This document shows positions 9,194 to 17,710 of a stretch of 34,364 nucleotides of DNA, piece by piece. Positions within the stretch are counted from its first letter, which is position 1. The number at the start of each line of letters is the position of its first letter. The notes under the pieces are model-generated. The model was not told the origin of the DNA. It made no database searches and was given only the letters and a program-made list of their open reading frames with translations. Source of the stretch: Bacteroidales bacterium (GTDB taxonomy: Bacteria > Bacteroidota > Bacteroidia > Bacteroidales > WCHB1-69); the NCBI GenBank assembly GCA_012522535.1, contig JAAYKF010000026.1, positions 1-34,364 on the forward strand, given 5' to 3'. The position numbers and the translations under genes were made by a program.

Positions 9194-9222
9194 TTTTTAT
9201 ATAGTGAACAACAAAAACACAA

Positions 9223-10188
9223 ATGGCTAAAAGAAAATATCATTTTAACCCCATCTCTTTAAGTTTTGAAGAGAAAAAATTAAGCATAAAAGATTACATT
9301 TATAAAATATTGGGCTACTTAGCTACTGGTGTAGCTTTTTCTACCGTAGTTATATTTTTTGCATACTTCTTTTTCGACTCTCCTAAAGAGAAACGATACA
9401 AAAGAGAAATGGAGCAATATGAATTGCAATTATCTATGATAAATCATCGTTTGGACAAAATGGGTTTGGCTTTGAATGAAATACAAAACCGTGATGACCA
9501 AGTTTATAGAGCCATTTTCGAGGCAGAACCAATACCATCTGCCGTTAGAGAAGCGGGAATAGGTGGTGCCGATTATTATAATCAATATAAAGATTTGAAT
9601 TATTCTGAACTTTTAGAAGAGATTAACATGAAATTGGACAAAACTGCAAGTAGAATCTATGTCCAAACTAAGTCTCTTGACGAAATTGTGGAATTGACTC
9701 GAAATAAAAACAAAATGTTGGCATCAATTCCAGCCATTATCCCCATAAGAAATGGAAAAAACAAAATTATTTCAGGATTTGGAATGCGTTTTCACCCCAT
9801 TTTAAAAGTAAGAAGAATGCACACCGGAATTGACATCACTTCACCGAGAAATACTCCTGTTTATGCCAGTGGTGATGGCGTTGTTGCAAAATCGGGTACA
9901 ATGAGTGGTTACGGAATTGCTGTTCAAATCAATCATGGATATGGCTACCAGTCGCTATATGCACATCTTTCAAAATCGGCAGTTCGTGCAGGTCAAAAAG
10001 TGAAACGTGGCGAATTGATTGGATATGTTGGAAATACCGGGCTCTCGGTTTCACCCCACTTGCACTATGAAGTAATCAAAAACAATGTGAAAGTAAATCC
10101 AGTAAACTTCTTCTTTAACGACCTCACTCCGGAGGAATTTGAAGAGGTACTTGAAATAGCCTCAAGAGAAAATCAGTCGCTGTCGTAG
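9223..10188 (+). CDS. Membrane-anchored M23-family peptidoglycan endopeptidase
   Basis: This 321-residue protein has one transmembrane helix (about 29-51), a periplasmic coiled-coil stretch (about 55-165) and a C-terminal LytM/M23 domain (about 185-298). The zinc ligands are present: His200 and Asp204 in MHTGIDI, and His281 in SPHLHYE, with the catalytic His248 in YAHLS. An active endopeptidase cleaving peptide cross-links is therefore likely, unlike degenerate M23 regulators such as EnvC. The N-terminal anchor plus coiled coil is common in Bacteroidota M23 proteins. It has its own promoter region and no partner gene on this strand. The facing gene at 10393 is convergent. Confidence 0.92.
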   Translation: MAKRKYHFNPISLSFEEKKLSIKDYIYKILGYLATGVAFSTVVIFFAYFFFDSPKEKRYKREMEQYELQLSMINHRLDKMGLALNEIQNRDDQVYRAIFEAEPIPSAVREAGIGGADYYNQYKDLNYSELLEEINMKLDKTASRIYVQTKSLDEIVELTRNKNKMLASIPAIIPIRNGKNKIISGFGMRFHPILKVRRMHTGIDITSPRNTPVYASGDGVVAKSGTMSGYGIAVQINHGYGYQSLYAHLSKSAVRAGQKVKRGELIGYVGNTGLSVSPHLHYEVIKNNVKVNPVNFFFNDLTPEEFEEVLEIASRENQSLS

Positions 10189-10354
10189 CACCTTGCAAGT
10201 TTTTTAAATCACGGAGAAAGACAATGAACAGTGGCGATTAATTTTGATGATTATTGGTAAATTGTTAATGGTGAATTATGATTTTTAAGAAAAAAGGGGA
10301 AAGCTTATAAAGTTGAAAGTGTGGTCTGTCGAATAGTTGGGTCAGTGCTACGAC
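10182..10354. repeat. Inverted repeat pair GTCGTAGCAC / GTGCTACGAC at the convergent junction
   Basis: A perfect 10-base arm (10182-10191, overlapping the M23 stop codon) recurs inverted at 10345-10354, near the end of the opposing gene. The space between contains degenerate, low-complexity text (such as GGTAAATTGTTAATGGTGAA) that looks like the eroded intergenic repeats common in Bacteroidota. No classical terminator is visible for either gene. Confidence 0.35.
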
Positions 10355-10392
10355 TGTTTGGCTAACCAATGAATTTGGAAAAGCTAAAAAAT

Positions 10393-11664
10393 CTATTCTT
10401 CTACATCGCCTTGTTCCTCTTCCAATTTGGTAATAATAAACTTCTCAATTCTGTTGCCTTCCATCTCCACAACTTCAAATCTGTAGCTCTCATAAACCAA
10501 CTCATCACCCACTTTGGGTAAAGCATTGAGAGTATTGGTAAAGAAGCCTGAAACGGTAGCAAATTCAGATTCTTCGGGAATTAACTCAAAATCTATCTTG
10601 TCATTAAAATCTGTAATTGGCGTTAATCCGTCCACAAAGAATGAGTTATCAGGTCGCTCCACAATGTCGGGGTCGTCTTCTTCGCCATCAACGGGCAAAT
10701 CGCCCAAAATATCTTCTGCCAAATCGTGAAGCGTAATAACACCAATGGAGTTACCATATTCGTCCAAAACAATTCCAAAATAGTGCTTTTGCTCTTTAAA
10801 AATACTGAGAACTTTCAACGAAGTTAGAGTTTCAGGAATGTAGATAACCTCATCTAAAATTCCTTTTAAATCTTTTTTATCATCTTCAAGACTTTCATCA
10901 TTATAGAGTTCAAAAAAGTCTTTATTTCTTAAAATTCCAAGAGTATTATCCAAAGTACCTTCACAAACTGGAAAAATAGAGTGTTGACTTGTTTTGAGCA
11001 TATCTGAAATTTCTTCAAAAGTCATACTTATGTTAATCCATTCAACATCAGTACGATGCGTCATAAGATGGTGTGCTTTTTTATCATTGAAATTAAACAG
11101 CTGATTGTGCAAAGCACTCTCTTCTGAATCGAGAACACCCTCGTTTTGAGCCATTTTAATCATCACTCTAATTTCGTCCTCTGTTATAGAAATATTTTCT
11201 CCTTGTTTGGATTTTTTAGTAAGCAATTTGGATAGCCAGCTGGAAACAATCACAATGGGATACATTACAACAATCATCAATTTTATGGTTCCAGCGGTAA
11301 AACCTATCATTTTTCGCCAATAGTTTGCACCTATGGTTTTGGGTATAATTTCTGTAAAAACAAGGATTAAAAAGGTTAATGCTGCCGATACCCAACCAAA
11401 ATATGCTGAGCCAAAAGCATGAGTTACTTGATGTCCAACACCGGCTGCACCAACGGTGTGAGCAATTGTATTTAGAGATAATATTGCCGAAAGTGGCTTA
11501 TCAATATTAATCTTATAATCTTTTAATTGTGCTGAAGCCTTGTGTCCCGATTCCTCTTTCATATTTAAAAATGAATAGGGTGCAGAAAGCAAGACTGATT
11601 CAACTATTGAACACAAAAAAGAGATAATTAGGGCTAATCCCAAATATGTTAACAGAAGGGTCAT
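10393..11664 (-). CDS. CNNM/CorC-HlyC-type membrane protein (DUF21, CBS pair, CorC C-terminal domain)
   Basis: This 423-residue protein has the full CNNM layout. The DUF21 membrane domain (about 1-150) contains SIVESVLLSAP and FTEIIPKTIGANYW. The linker TEDEIRVMIKMAQNEGVLDSEE (about 161-182) leads to two CBS modules (about 200-330, with LDEYGNSIGVITLHDLAEDILGDL). A CorC_HlyC domain (about 340-415) follows. The family is linked to Mg2+ and Co2+ transport or resistance and is often annotated as hemolysin. The CBS pair binds ATP-Mg in characterised members. It stands alone on the minus strand with its own promoter. Its ATG overlaps the stop of a 27-codon leader ORF (ATGA). I see no evidence for the gliding-motility name GldE. 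Confidence 0.88.
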   Translation of the reverse strand: MTLLLTYLGLALIISFLCSIVESVLLSAPYSFLNMKEESGHKASAQLKDYKINIDKPLSAILSLNTIAHTVGAAGVGHQVTHAFGSAYFGWVSAALTFLILVFTEIIPKTIGANYWRKMIGFTAGTIKLMIVVMYPIVIVSSWLSKLLTKKSKQGENISITEDEIRVMIKMAQNEGVLDSEESALHNQLFNFNDKKAHHLMTHRTDVEWINISMTFEEISDMLKTSQHSIFPVCEGTLDNTLGILRNKDFFELYNDESLEDDKKDLKGILDEVIYIPETLTSLKVLSIFKEQKHYFGIVLDEYGNSIGVITLHDLAEDILGDLPVDGEEDDPDIVERPDNSFFVDGLTPITDFNDKIDFELIPEESEFATVSGFFTNTLNALPKVGDELVYESYRFEVVEMEGNRIEKFIITKLEEEQGDVEE

Positions 11665-11744
11665 AGGGCAATAAAATTAATATAAGAATCGCTGAGTAAA
11701 TAACTTAGTAACCAATGAGGGTTCGGAGGCTCAGAATCTTTCAT
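11661..11744 (-). CDS. Candidate 27-residue leader ORF overlapping the CNNM gene start
   Basis: An ATG at 11744-11742 opens a 27-codon frame. Its TGA (11663-11661) overlaps the CNNM ATG in an ATGA junction. The peptide begins MKDSEPPNPHW: acidic residues and three prolines within the first nine residues, then a hydrophobic tail. The predicted transcription start (near 11757) lies about 13 bases upstream, so this would be the first ORF on the mRNA. It may couple translation or act as a regulatory leader. Chance cannot be excluded for so short an ORF. Confidence 0.35.
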   Translation of the reverse strand: MKDSEPPNPHWLLSYLLSDSYINFIAL

Positions 11745-11763
11745 TTTATTCAACAAATTTTAG

Positions 11764-11771
11764 CAAAGATA
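11764..11771 (-). promoter_or_regulatory. Promoter -7 element of the CNNM gene
   Basis: The minus strand reads TATCTTTG, an exact TAnnTTTG. About 19 bases upstream stands TTTTCGA (11797-11791) rather than TTTG, so the -33 half is imperfect. The predicted start is near 11757, giving a leader of about 93 bases that contains the 27-codon ORF. Confidence 0.5.
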
Positions 11772-11854
11772 AATAAAAAAACTTCACTTATCGAAAATAG
11801 AGAAATTTATTAGCAATTAAAATCTTTTTTCATCATTATACTCCAACAATTTCA

Positions 11855-12502
11855 CTAAAAAAGTAAAAGTCCAATTCCCAAATGTACGCCCCATGCATTG
11901 TTAAAAGCTGTACGCTTCAAGGCATTGTCTTTTATTAAATCTTCGCTACCAAAAATGGGATAAGGCAACTGAAATCCATACTGAACGCCAAAACTATATA
12001 CAAAATTATTGAAAACAACTCCTGATAATCCTGCTTGTAAACCAAATGAAACGGCCTGAAAATCATCGATATATAGATAACTAAAACCAAGCCAATCGTT
12101 GTACCTAATTTCATAATCATAAAAATTATAATCCAACATTATGCTATAAAAGAAACCAATTGGTGCTGAATTATTATCATAAAATGAATAGGAAAGACCT
12201 ATCCCCCATGAGTTCACATCGCCTATGTTATTCTCAACAGTAAAATTTGTATTGGCATTTTTATAGTAAATTCCCACTGTTTTATTGTCGCTTACTATAA
12301 ATTCTGATCCAATGTAATTACGCATAGGAACGGAATTTTCAGCTTTTAAGTCTGAAAAAATCGGTTTGTAATAATTTACAATGGCATTGTATTTCAAGAT
12401 ACAATATTTACCAGCAAAACCTGCATTTTGAGCCTTTGAAATATTTGCAAATAGTGTAAAAACCAAGATTAAAAGCCATAAATATAGTTGTTTTATCTTC
12501 AT
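11855..12502 (-). CDS. Small exported outer-membrane beta-barrel-like protein
   Basis: This 215-residue protein has a signal peptide (1-24, ending ISKAQ). The mature region is full of aromatic, alternating strands (WGIGLSYSFYD, FGLQAGLSGVVF, YSFGVQYGFQLPYP) and ends in WGVHLGIGLLLF, a terminal-strand pattern expected of barrel proteins with a final Phe. No family is recognised. Its ATG overlaps the TGA of the upstream M48 peptidase gene by 4 bases (ATGA), so it should be translated by coupling with the peptidase. That suggests a shared role in the outer membrane. Confidence 0.7.
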   Translation of the reverse strand: MKIKQLYLWLLILVFTLFANISKAQNAGFAGKYCILKYNAIVNYYKPIFSDLKAENSVPMRNYIGSEFIVSDNKTVGIYYKNANTNFTVENNIGDVNSWGIGLSYSFYDNNSAPIGFFYSIMLDYNFYDYEIRYNDWLGFSYLYIDDFQAVSFGLQAGLSGVVFNNFVYSFGVQYGFQLPYPIFGSEDLIKDNALKRTAFNNAWGVHLGIGLLLF

Positions 12503-14610
12503 CGCGACAAGTTTTTTATTTTATACAACGATTTATAAGTCAAGTTATTAAGCATTGTTTCACTGGCTTTAGAATTATAATAATCTATTAATGAATGCTC
12601 TATTTTTCCATTTTCAATATTGACCAAGAGACCTTGATGAAACACTATATCGTTGTAGAAAAACCTCTTTACAACAAATAGTGGCAGATTTAACAAATAC
12701 ATTCCATTTACTTTTTCCCGATATTTGGTTTTATACTCAATTACTCCCGTTAAATAGATATATTGTGTAGGATTTTGACTTAAAAACTCATCCATAAATC
12801 TATTTTGATATGGTATTATATCAAACCTTGCATTTAGCACATAAAACTCGTTAACCCAATCACTTAGAAGAGAATAATCGTTATAATAATTAGTTTCATT
12901 TTTATGAAAGTAGTGAGATGTAAAAATTTGATTATTTAGTCCATTTTTCTCCGACATTTTAATTATTTTAGCTCCAAGCTTCTCCTCTGTCTTATTGGAT
13001 TTCAGCAATGTAGATGCCCTACTTTTTTTGTCTTCAATTTTGGAAAAATAGGGATTATAGCTTGCAATATTTCCTTTTACAAAACCCTCATGTTTTTTCT
13101 TCTTCCTGTTCCGTGCCGAATAATCTTCAACTTTTGCATTGATCTTATTATACAAGTTCCAAAACTCTTCTTTTCGTTCCATATTTGCAAAATAGCCTTT
13201 AAGATAAGCCACTTCGCTTCTCAACTTGCTTTTTGAATTATTCAAGTCGAAGTCAGATTCTGTTAAATTCTGCATTTTAAACTCAGAAATCAGGTCGGAA
13301 ATTTGCAATTCTACTTGACTATCTTCTGGATATTTGATTCTTAAATCCCACAAAAACCTTAAAGCTATAACACTTGCTTCTGTGCGATTTAATCTTTGCA
13401 ATAAATATGTAACCGGCTGAAGTTCACCATCTTGATTTATATAATTGGGAATAACATCGCTGGCATAACCGTTATTTTTGTACTTTGCCAAACTATAAAG
13501 TGATGTGGCAATGGTGGTATGCAGGTATGGATTTTCGGGGTATTTCTCTAACATTATCCACGCATTGTATATTGCATTAACATAATTTCTGTCTAACATA
13601 AAGTAGTGGATCAGTTCGAAACGAGCCAAATCTCTATATTTTTCAAAATCGTTTTCATTTGTTAGATATTCAATTCTTTCTTCGTTTTTATAGTTTTCAG
13701 AAAGCTTGTTTAGGGCGATCTTTCTGGCTTTCACATTGGGGTGAGTGCTGAGGGTGTCGTCAACTTCTTCGCTACTTTTTCGAGGTTTTACAAATTCTTG
13801 AAGTATCAAATTTTCAGGAAATGAGACGCTTTCTAACCTCATAAACTCTTCAAAACCTTTTTTATTTTCCAATGGAGCATCGCCATTTTCTAAAATTCCA
13901 AATACCCCATCTGCAATATCAACTTCAAAAATACTTTTGGAAAGAATTGTTTCCATTCCCAACTTATCGGCTTCATTCTCGTTTTCGCGTGAGCGATAGT
14001 GATATTTATAAATCTTACTATCAATACCGTCGCTGGATTGTGGAGCTTTTTCTTTCTTTATTTTTTTACTTGTTACAAATAGATCGATGCTGTGATTTTT
14101 TATAATATGTATCATTTCGTGGGAAAGAATAAAAGCCAAATGGGCATCATTTTCAATTTTTGCTAAGAGTCCGGTGGTAACAATTATTATTCCCGGCTCT
14201 ATGGCAAAAGCGTTGACAAAAGGCACTCTTAGAATCAAAAAGGTAAATTTATCGATAAGTTCTGCTTGTGGTTTTAGTAATTCATAAGCTACATTTTCCA
14301 CATAATTATTTAGTTCGGAGCCATAAAGCAATTTTCCACTTTGAAGAAGTTGGGTAAAATAATAGGTATTTCGAAGTGCAAATTCATACTGATTTTCGTT
14401 CAAATCTTCCATAATTTGCTGCTGATGCTCCGAAAGTCGCATTTGAAAATGATTTTTCAAAACTTTGGGCATAACTCCCTCCGATTTCAGAGGTTTGTAT
14501 GAAGTTGAGTTAAGCTGCGAACGTGCTATGTGCGTTGACGCAAAAAGAAAACAGAGCACAAAGACAAGTTTTATAAAGCTTATTTTATTTTTTATCAAGT
14601 TTTCTTTCAC
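12499..14610 (-). CDS. Exported M48-family zinc metallopeptidase with long helical C-terminus
   Basis: This 703-residue protein starts at GTG, with a signal peptide at about 1-32 (ending ARSQ). The M48 catalytic core is intact: HEMIH (His164, Glu165, His168) in LAFILSHEMIHIIKNHS, third ligand Glu213 in NENEADKLG, and the conserved DTLSTHPNVKARKIAL (about 285-300). The remaining 400 residues look helical and partly TPR-like, recalling BepA, the periplasmic M48-TPR protease/chaperone that polices outer-membrane protein assembly. Equivalence to BepA is an inference. The downstream barrel gene overlaps its stop codon. The nearest upstream gene is separated by a hairpin terminator, so this pair probably has its own promoter, which I could not identify with confidence. 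Confidence 0.85.
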   Translation of the reverse strand: MKENLIKNKISFIKLVFVLCFLFASTHIARSQLNSTSYKPLKSEGVMPKVLKNHFQMRLSEHQQQIMEDLNENQYEFALRNTYYFTQLLQSGKLLYGSELNNYVENVAYELLKPQAELIDKFTFLILRVPFVNAFAIEPGIIIVTTGLLAKIENDAHLAFILSHEMIHIIKNHSIDLFVTSKKIKKEKAPQSSDGIDSKIYKYHYRSRENENEADKLGMETILSKSIFEVDIADGVFGILENGDAPLENKKGFEEFMRLESVSFPENLILQEFVKPRKSSEEVDDTLSTHPNVKARKIALNKLSENYKNEERIEYLTNENDFEKYRDLARFELIHYFMLDRNYVNAIYNAWIMLEKYPENPYLHTTIATSLYSLAKYKNNGYASDVIPNYINQDGELQPVTYLLQRLNRTEASVIALRFLWDLRIKYPEDSQVELQISDLISEFKMQNLTESDFDLNNSKSKLRSEVAYLKGYFANMERKEEFWNLYNKINAKVEDYSARNRKKKKHEGFVKGNIASYNPYFSKIEDKKSRASTLLKSNKTEEKLGAKIIKMSEKNGLNNQIFTSHYFHKNETNYYNDYSLLSDWVNEFYVLNARFDIIPYQNRFMDEFLSQNPTQYIYLTGVIEYKTKYREKVNGMYLLNLPLFVVKRFFYNDIVFHQGLLVNIENGKIEHSLIDYYNSKASETMLNNLTYKSLYKIKNLSR

Positions 14611-14650
14611 AATAATATTGATATTGAAATATTAGAATTATCTGTCAAAG

Positions 14651-14690
14651 AAAAGTCATATTTGCGATTATGGTCACAAATATGACTTTT
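14651..14690 (-). terminator. Hairpin terminator after the 14715 gene
   Basis: Perfect 14-base arms AAAAGTCATATTTG (14651-14664) and CAAATATGACTTTT (14677-14690) flank a 12-base loop. It lies 25 bases past the stop of the minus-strand gene. The minus strand ends the stem in TTTT, continuing CTTTG. The T-tract is short, but stem length and position support termination. Confidence 0.65.
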
Positions 14691-14714
14691 ACAATATTTT
14701 TCATTTAAAAGGAA

Positions 14715-16223
14715 TTAGAAATCTAAACGAATTCGAGATAGAAATCTTGCCGACTTACTTTTAGTTAAGAACACGACTTCATCATTATCCAGTAGAACCA
14801 CATTTCTTTCAATCCAAGTAGATTTTGCTTTTGGGCTAGTGTAATATTTTGTTTTAAAATTTCCTGTACCATTGTCTATGCTTGTAACGGCAACGACATT
14901 TGTTTTTTTGGCAAAGTTATTTACAGGGTATTTATCAAAATTCATTCCCTTTTGTTTAGCACCATAATTATACAGAACATAGGTTTTATCACCCTTTACG
15001 ACAGCCGAAAATGAGTGAATTCCACCAACACTATTTCTGGAATAATTTTTTCTGGGGATATAATCCAAGGCTTCGAAACTCCCGTCAGCATTGACAAGAG
15101 CATAATATATAGCCCACTCGCTGTTATAAACATCTGTTCTGGCTCCTTGACCATATGTTTCCACTATGTGTAGTTTATATTGCTCAAAAAGCATTATGAA
15201 TTTATTATTTTCTGTGGGCAACAAATATCTCAATCTCATATAATCCATGTCTAAAGGCTTTTTGCCAGAATAGTTAGAGTTTCCTGTTGACTCTTTTTTG
15301 AATTTATCAGAAAATGCCACTGCTTGAATATCTGATAAGTCAATATTTTTCGCATCAGTTACAACGGAATAAACTCCATGAATTCCACCAACATTTGGTG
15401 CTAAAAACAGCCCACCAAGGGCTAATTTGTTATCTTTACAGCTCATTCTGCTTTGGGCTGGCAAAATATTTCCAAATGGGATATTTTCTTTTTCTAAACT
15501 TCCGTCTCTAATAACTAAAAGACTGATTTCGAAGTCGGTTATACTTTTTCTTTTACTGTCGTACGACTCCATCAGAAGGAATAAATCACCCTCTTCGCTC
15601 AGTGCAAACTCCGACACTGTACTTGTTTCGAAATTTGCAGGAACAATTAAATTTTTAGCTTGCCAAATCCTGTTAAAATCCTCATCAAATACAGCTGCAT
15701 TGACATAGGTGTCTCCCTTATTTTCGTGAACATTTATTACTGCCATAAATTTATCGTTGGCAGAAGTTACTGCTGATATATTAATATCCTTGCGTTTGGT
15801 AATTTTAGTGCTGAAAATTTCTTTAGGATTGCCTTGGTTTGAGCTTTCAAAACCACAATAATATATACTTAAAACATCTTTAGTATATTTTGATAGCAGT
15901 GCTATATTGTCATTGGCAAAATTTAAGGACATCACGTGATTGGCATTATCTGTTTTCACGGTTTTATCTTCAATTAAAGTTCCATTTTTCTGATAACGAG
16001 CTAATAAAAATTCACCATTGTGCTCATAGAGCTCATACATGGACCTATTGGTCATCATTCCGGCCTTGTATTGATTTAGGATTATTTCGCCCTTGTCATT
16101 TTTGTATAGCTCGATTTTGGGTGAACGTCCAAAAGGTTTTACCTTTACAGCTTCAAATGTTTGAGAAATAGATGTATAAACTACAAACATTAGCAATAAC
16201 GAAAGAATTTGTTTAGTTTTCAT
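14715..16223 (-). CDS. Exported protein of unknown function
   Basis: Starting at ATG 16223 the protein has 502 residues and a signal peptide (MKTKQILSLLLMFVVYTSIS, cleavage about residue 21). An in-frame start nine codons upstream (16250) is rejected because it would bury the signal peptide and coincides with the predicted promoter. The mature chain shows repeated beta-rich stretches (such as DKFMAVINVHENKGDTYVN and EGDLFLLMESYD) and several blocks with alternating aromatic strands, compatible with a beta-propeller-like fold, but no family motif is recognised. It has no T9SS sorting domain and no lipobox, so a soluble periplasmic location is most likely. It is a single-gene unit between its promoter and a hairpin terminator. 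Confidence 0.75.
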   Translation of the reverse strand: MKTKQILSLLLMFVVYTSISQTFEAVKVKPFGRSPKIELYKNDKGEIILNQYKAGMMTNRSMYELYEHNGEFLLARYQKNGTLIEDKTVKTDNANHVMSLNFANDNIALLSKYTKDVLSIYYCGFESSNQGNPKEIFSTKITKRKDINISAVTSANDKFMAVINVHENKGDTYVNAAVFDEDFNRIWQAKNLIVPANFETSTVSEFALSEEGDLFLLMESYDSKRKSITDFEISLLVIRDGSLEKENIPFGNILPAQSRMSCKDNKLALGGLFLAPNVGGIHGVYSVVTDAKNIDLSDIQAVAFSDKFKKESTGNSNYSGKKPLDMDYMRLRYLLPTENNKFIMLFEQYKLHIVETYGQGARTDVYNSEWAIYYALVNADGSFEALDYIPRKNYSRNSVGGIHSFSAVVKGDKTYVLYNYGAKQKGMNFDKYPVNNFAKKTNVVAVTSIDNGTGNFKTKYYTSPKAKSTWIERNVVLLDNDEVVFLTKSKSARFLSRIRLDF

Positions 16224-16247
16224 GTTTTGTGATTTAGTTAATTTATG

Positions 16248-16278
16248 CAATTTTACAATAAATATTTTGACTCACAAA
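16248..16278 (-). promoter_or_regulatory. Probable promoter of the 14715-16223 gene
   Basis: The minus strand shows TTTG (16278-16275), a 19-base spacer and TAAAATTG (16255-16248), one mismatch from TAnnTTTG. Transcription would start near 16241, about 18 bases before the ATG at 16223, and supports that start. Confidence 0.5.
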
Positions 16279-16383
16279 GGAAACTGTAAGAAAAAATCAG
16301 TTTTTTATCAATTTTATTACATATATGTATTTATAAAAATATGTAGAGAATTGTTTATATCAGCCTATTAGTTCTTGCTTGCA

Positions 16384-16911
16384 CTATTGGTTATAATTTT
16401 CGGAATTATAAGTCAACACAAATTTGTCGTCTTCTAAGCTGTATATCCACGTAGTACACCATTCTTCATCTATATACCAATGAATTTTTGAACTATTGAT
16501 ATAGTCTGGGTCTAAATCATACACTGCTATTATTTGTTTTTCATCTGTCATTTTTAATATTTTATTGCTAATAGGCACTCTCCCAACTATTTGGAATAGA
16601 TAGTCTTTGTAATGCAATAGTCCAAAAGAATCAAAGTTATCATTCACATTAAATGAATTCTCTCTTGAAGTTTGGCTTAACTGAATAGATGTACCATACA
16701 TCATATCTAAAACTCCAATTCTAAAAACTGTATTATCATCAATACATTCTAGTTTTTTTTCTTTAACAATAAAGCTATCCAATATATTTTCAAAATCGCT
16801 ATGTGCAATTTCATAAATTGGGATAGAATCGTATCTAACAAAAACTGTATTTTGCCCTTTTGAAGCACAAAACTGTGTGATTATGAGTATTAGAAATATT
16901 ATTCTTTTCAT
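16384..16911 (-). CDS. Small exported protein of unknown function
   Basis: This 175-residue protein starts at ATG, with a signal peptide (MKRIIFLILIITQFCASKGQ; cleavage near 19). The mature part is acidic, has few cysteines (C56 region and C151 region) and no recognised domain. The C-terminal part (IHWYIDEEWCTTWIYSLEDDKFVLTYN) is strand-rich. The cysteine in the leader is not in a convincing lipobox. The 16 bases around its start codon are identical to those of the neighbour at 16989-17519 and both share a TTAATTGACA promoter element, although the mature proteins do not align by eye. The two are probably coregulated. Confidence 0.65.
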   Translation of the reverse strand: MKRIIFLILIITQFCASKGQNTVFVRYDSIPIYEIAHSDFENILDSFIVKEKKLECIDDNTVFRIGVLDMMYGTSIQLSQTSRENSFNVNDNFDSFGLLHYKDYLFQIVGRVPISNKILKMTDEKQIIAVYDLDPDYINSSKIHWYIDEEWCTTWIYSLEDDKFVLTYNSENYNQ

Positions 16912-16928
16912 TTGCCTCTATTGCGTTT

Positions 16929-16962
16929 CAAAAATATAAAATCTTGTTCGTATATCTGTCAA
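16929..16962 (-). promoter_or_regulatory. Promoter of the 16384-16911 gene
   Basis: The minus strand shows TTG within TTAATTGACA (TTG at 16962-16960), a 23-base spacer and TATTTTTG (16936-16929). The spacer is at the long end of the accepted range. The start would lie near 16922, about 10 bases before the ATG. The -33 region matches that of the next gene upstream. Confidence 0.5.
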
Positions 16963-16988
16963 TTAAGAAAAAATTTTGCATACTCAAA

Positions 16989-17519
16989 TTAATCTGAATT
17001 TGTTATGAAATATTCATAATCTTTCTTTCTATAAGTATTTATCATAGTCCACCATACGCTGAAGGCACATACACTAGCTCTACCAATCACATCATCTTTA
17101 GATTTATAAACATCTCGATAAAGCTCTACTACTTTTAAATCTTGGTAAAACTTGTCTATATGACAAATACTAAATTTAGTTGAATATAATATTTCTTTGA
17201 ATTCTTCTTTTTTCTCCAACGAAAGCAACATGCAATTATCTCGTATAATAACTTCTTCTAAATACCCTGTTCTAATATTTAATGTATAATAAACAATAAA
17301 AGCACAATTGCGGTCCTCTTCAAATTTATTTATAAGTAAATCTATCGTATTAGAGTCTATAATAGAAATCAGCTTATTATAAATAATACAAGGGTAATAA
17401 AACTCATAACAGTCAATTTTATACCCCAAATCTTCCACTTTACCTCCCAAATCTTCCTGCGAATATAATTTTAAATTGCCTAAAAATACTAAAAATGCTA
17501 GTAATACTATTCTTTTCAT
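16989..17519 (-). CDS. Small exported cysteine-containing protein of unknown function
   Basis: This 176-residue protein has a signal peptide (MKRIVLLAFLVFLGNLKLYS, cleavage near 20). The mature chain has six or so cysteines (DCYEFYYPC, DRNCAF, DNCML, SICHID, SVCAF), suggesting disulfides in the periplasm or outside the cell. I recognise no domain. It lies 77 bases upstream of the related-looking small exported gene and has its own consensus promoter, so the two are separate transcription units with near-identical control regions. Confidence 0.65.
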   Translation of the reverse strand: MKRIVLLAFLVFLGNLKLYSQEDLGGKVEDLGYKIDCYEFYYPCIIYNKLISIIDSNTIDLLINKFEEDRNCAFIVYYTLNIRTGYLEEVIIRDNCMLLSLEKKEEFKEILYSTKFSICHIDKFYQDLKVVELYRDVYKSKDDVIGRASVCAFSVWWTMINTYRKKDYEYFITNSD

Positions 17520-17547
17520 TTGCCAAATAATTTAAGATACCGTGCTT

Positions 17548-17577
17548 CAAATATACAAACATTTATTCATATGTCAA
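17548..17577 (-). promoter_or_regulatory. Promoter of the 16989-17519 gene
   Basis: The minus strand reads TTG (17577-17575, inside TTAATTGACA), a 19-base spacer and TATATTTG (17555-17548): a full consensus Bacteroidota promoter. The predicted start is near 17541, about 22 bases before the ATG. Confidence 0.65.
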
Positions 17578-17710
17578 TTAAATGTGAAAAAATATTATAT
17601 TTACATCGACTACACATCTAGGTTAGTCCAATTTCATTTAATATTGATTAGAAAAAACAACCATTATTTCGGCATTTACCTTTGTATAATACAAGTACAA
17701 ACATTTGTTG

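Noticed and set aside
10393-11664. Naming the CNNM protein a hemolysin or GldE
   Set aside because: Both names come from annotation habits for this family; nothing in the sequence or neighbourhood supports toxin or gliding roles.
16318-16329. Palindrome TACATATATGTA between two minus-strand genes
   Set aside because: Short and purely AT-rich in its core; expected by chance in this composition.
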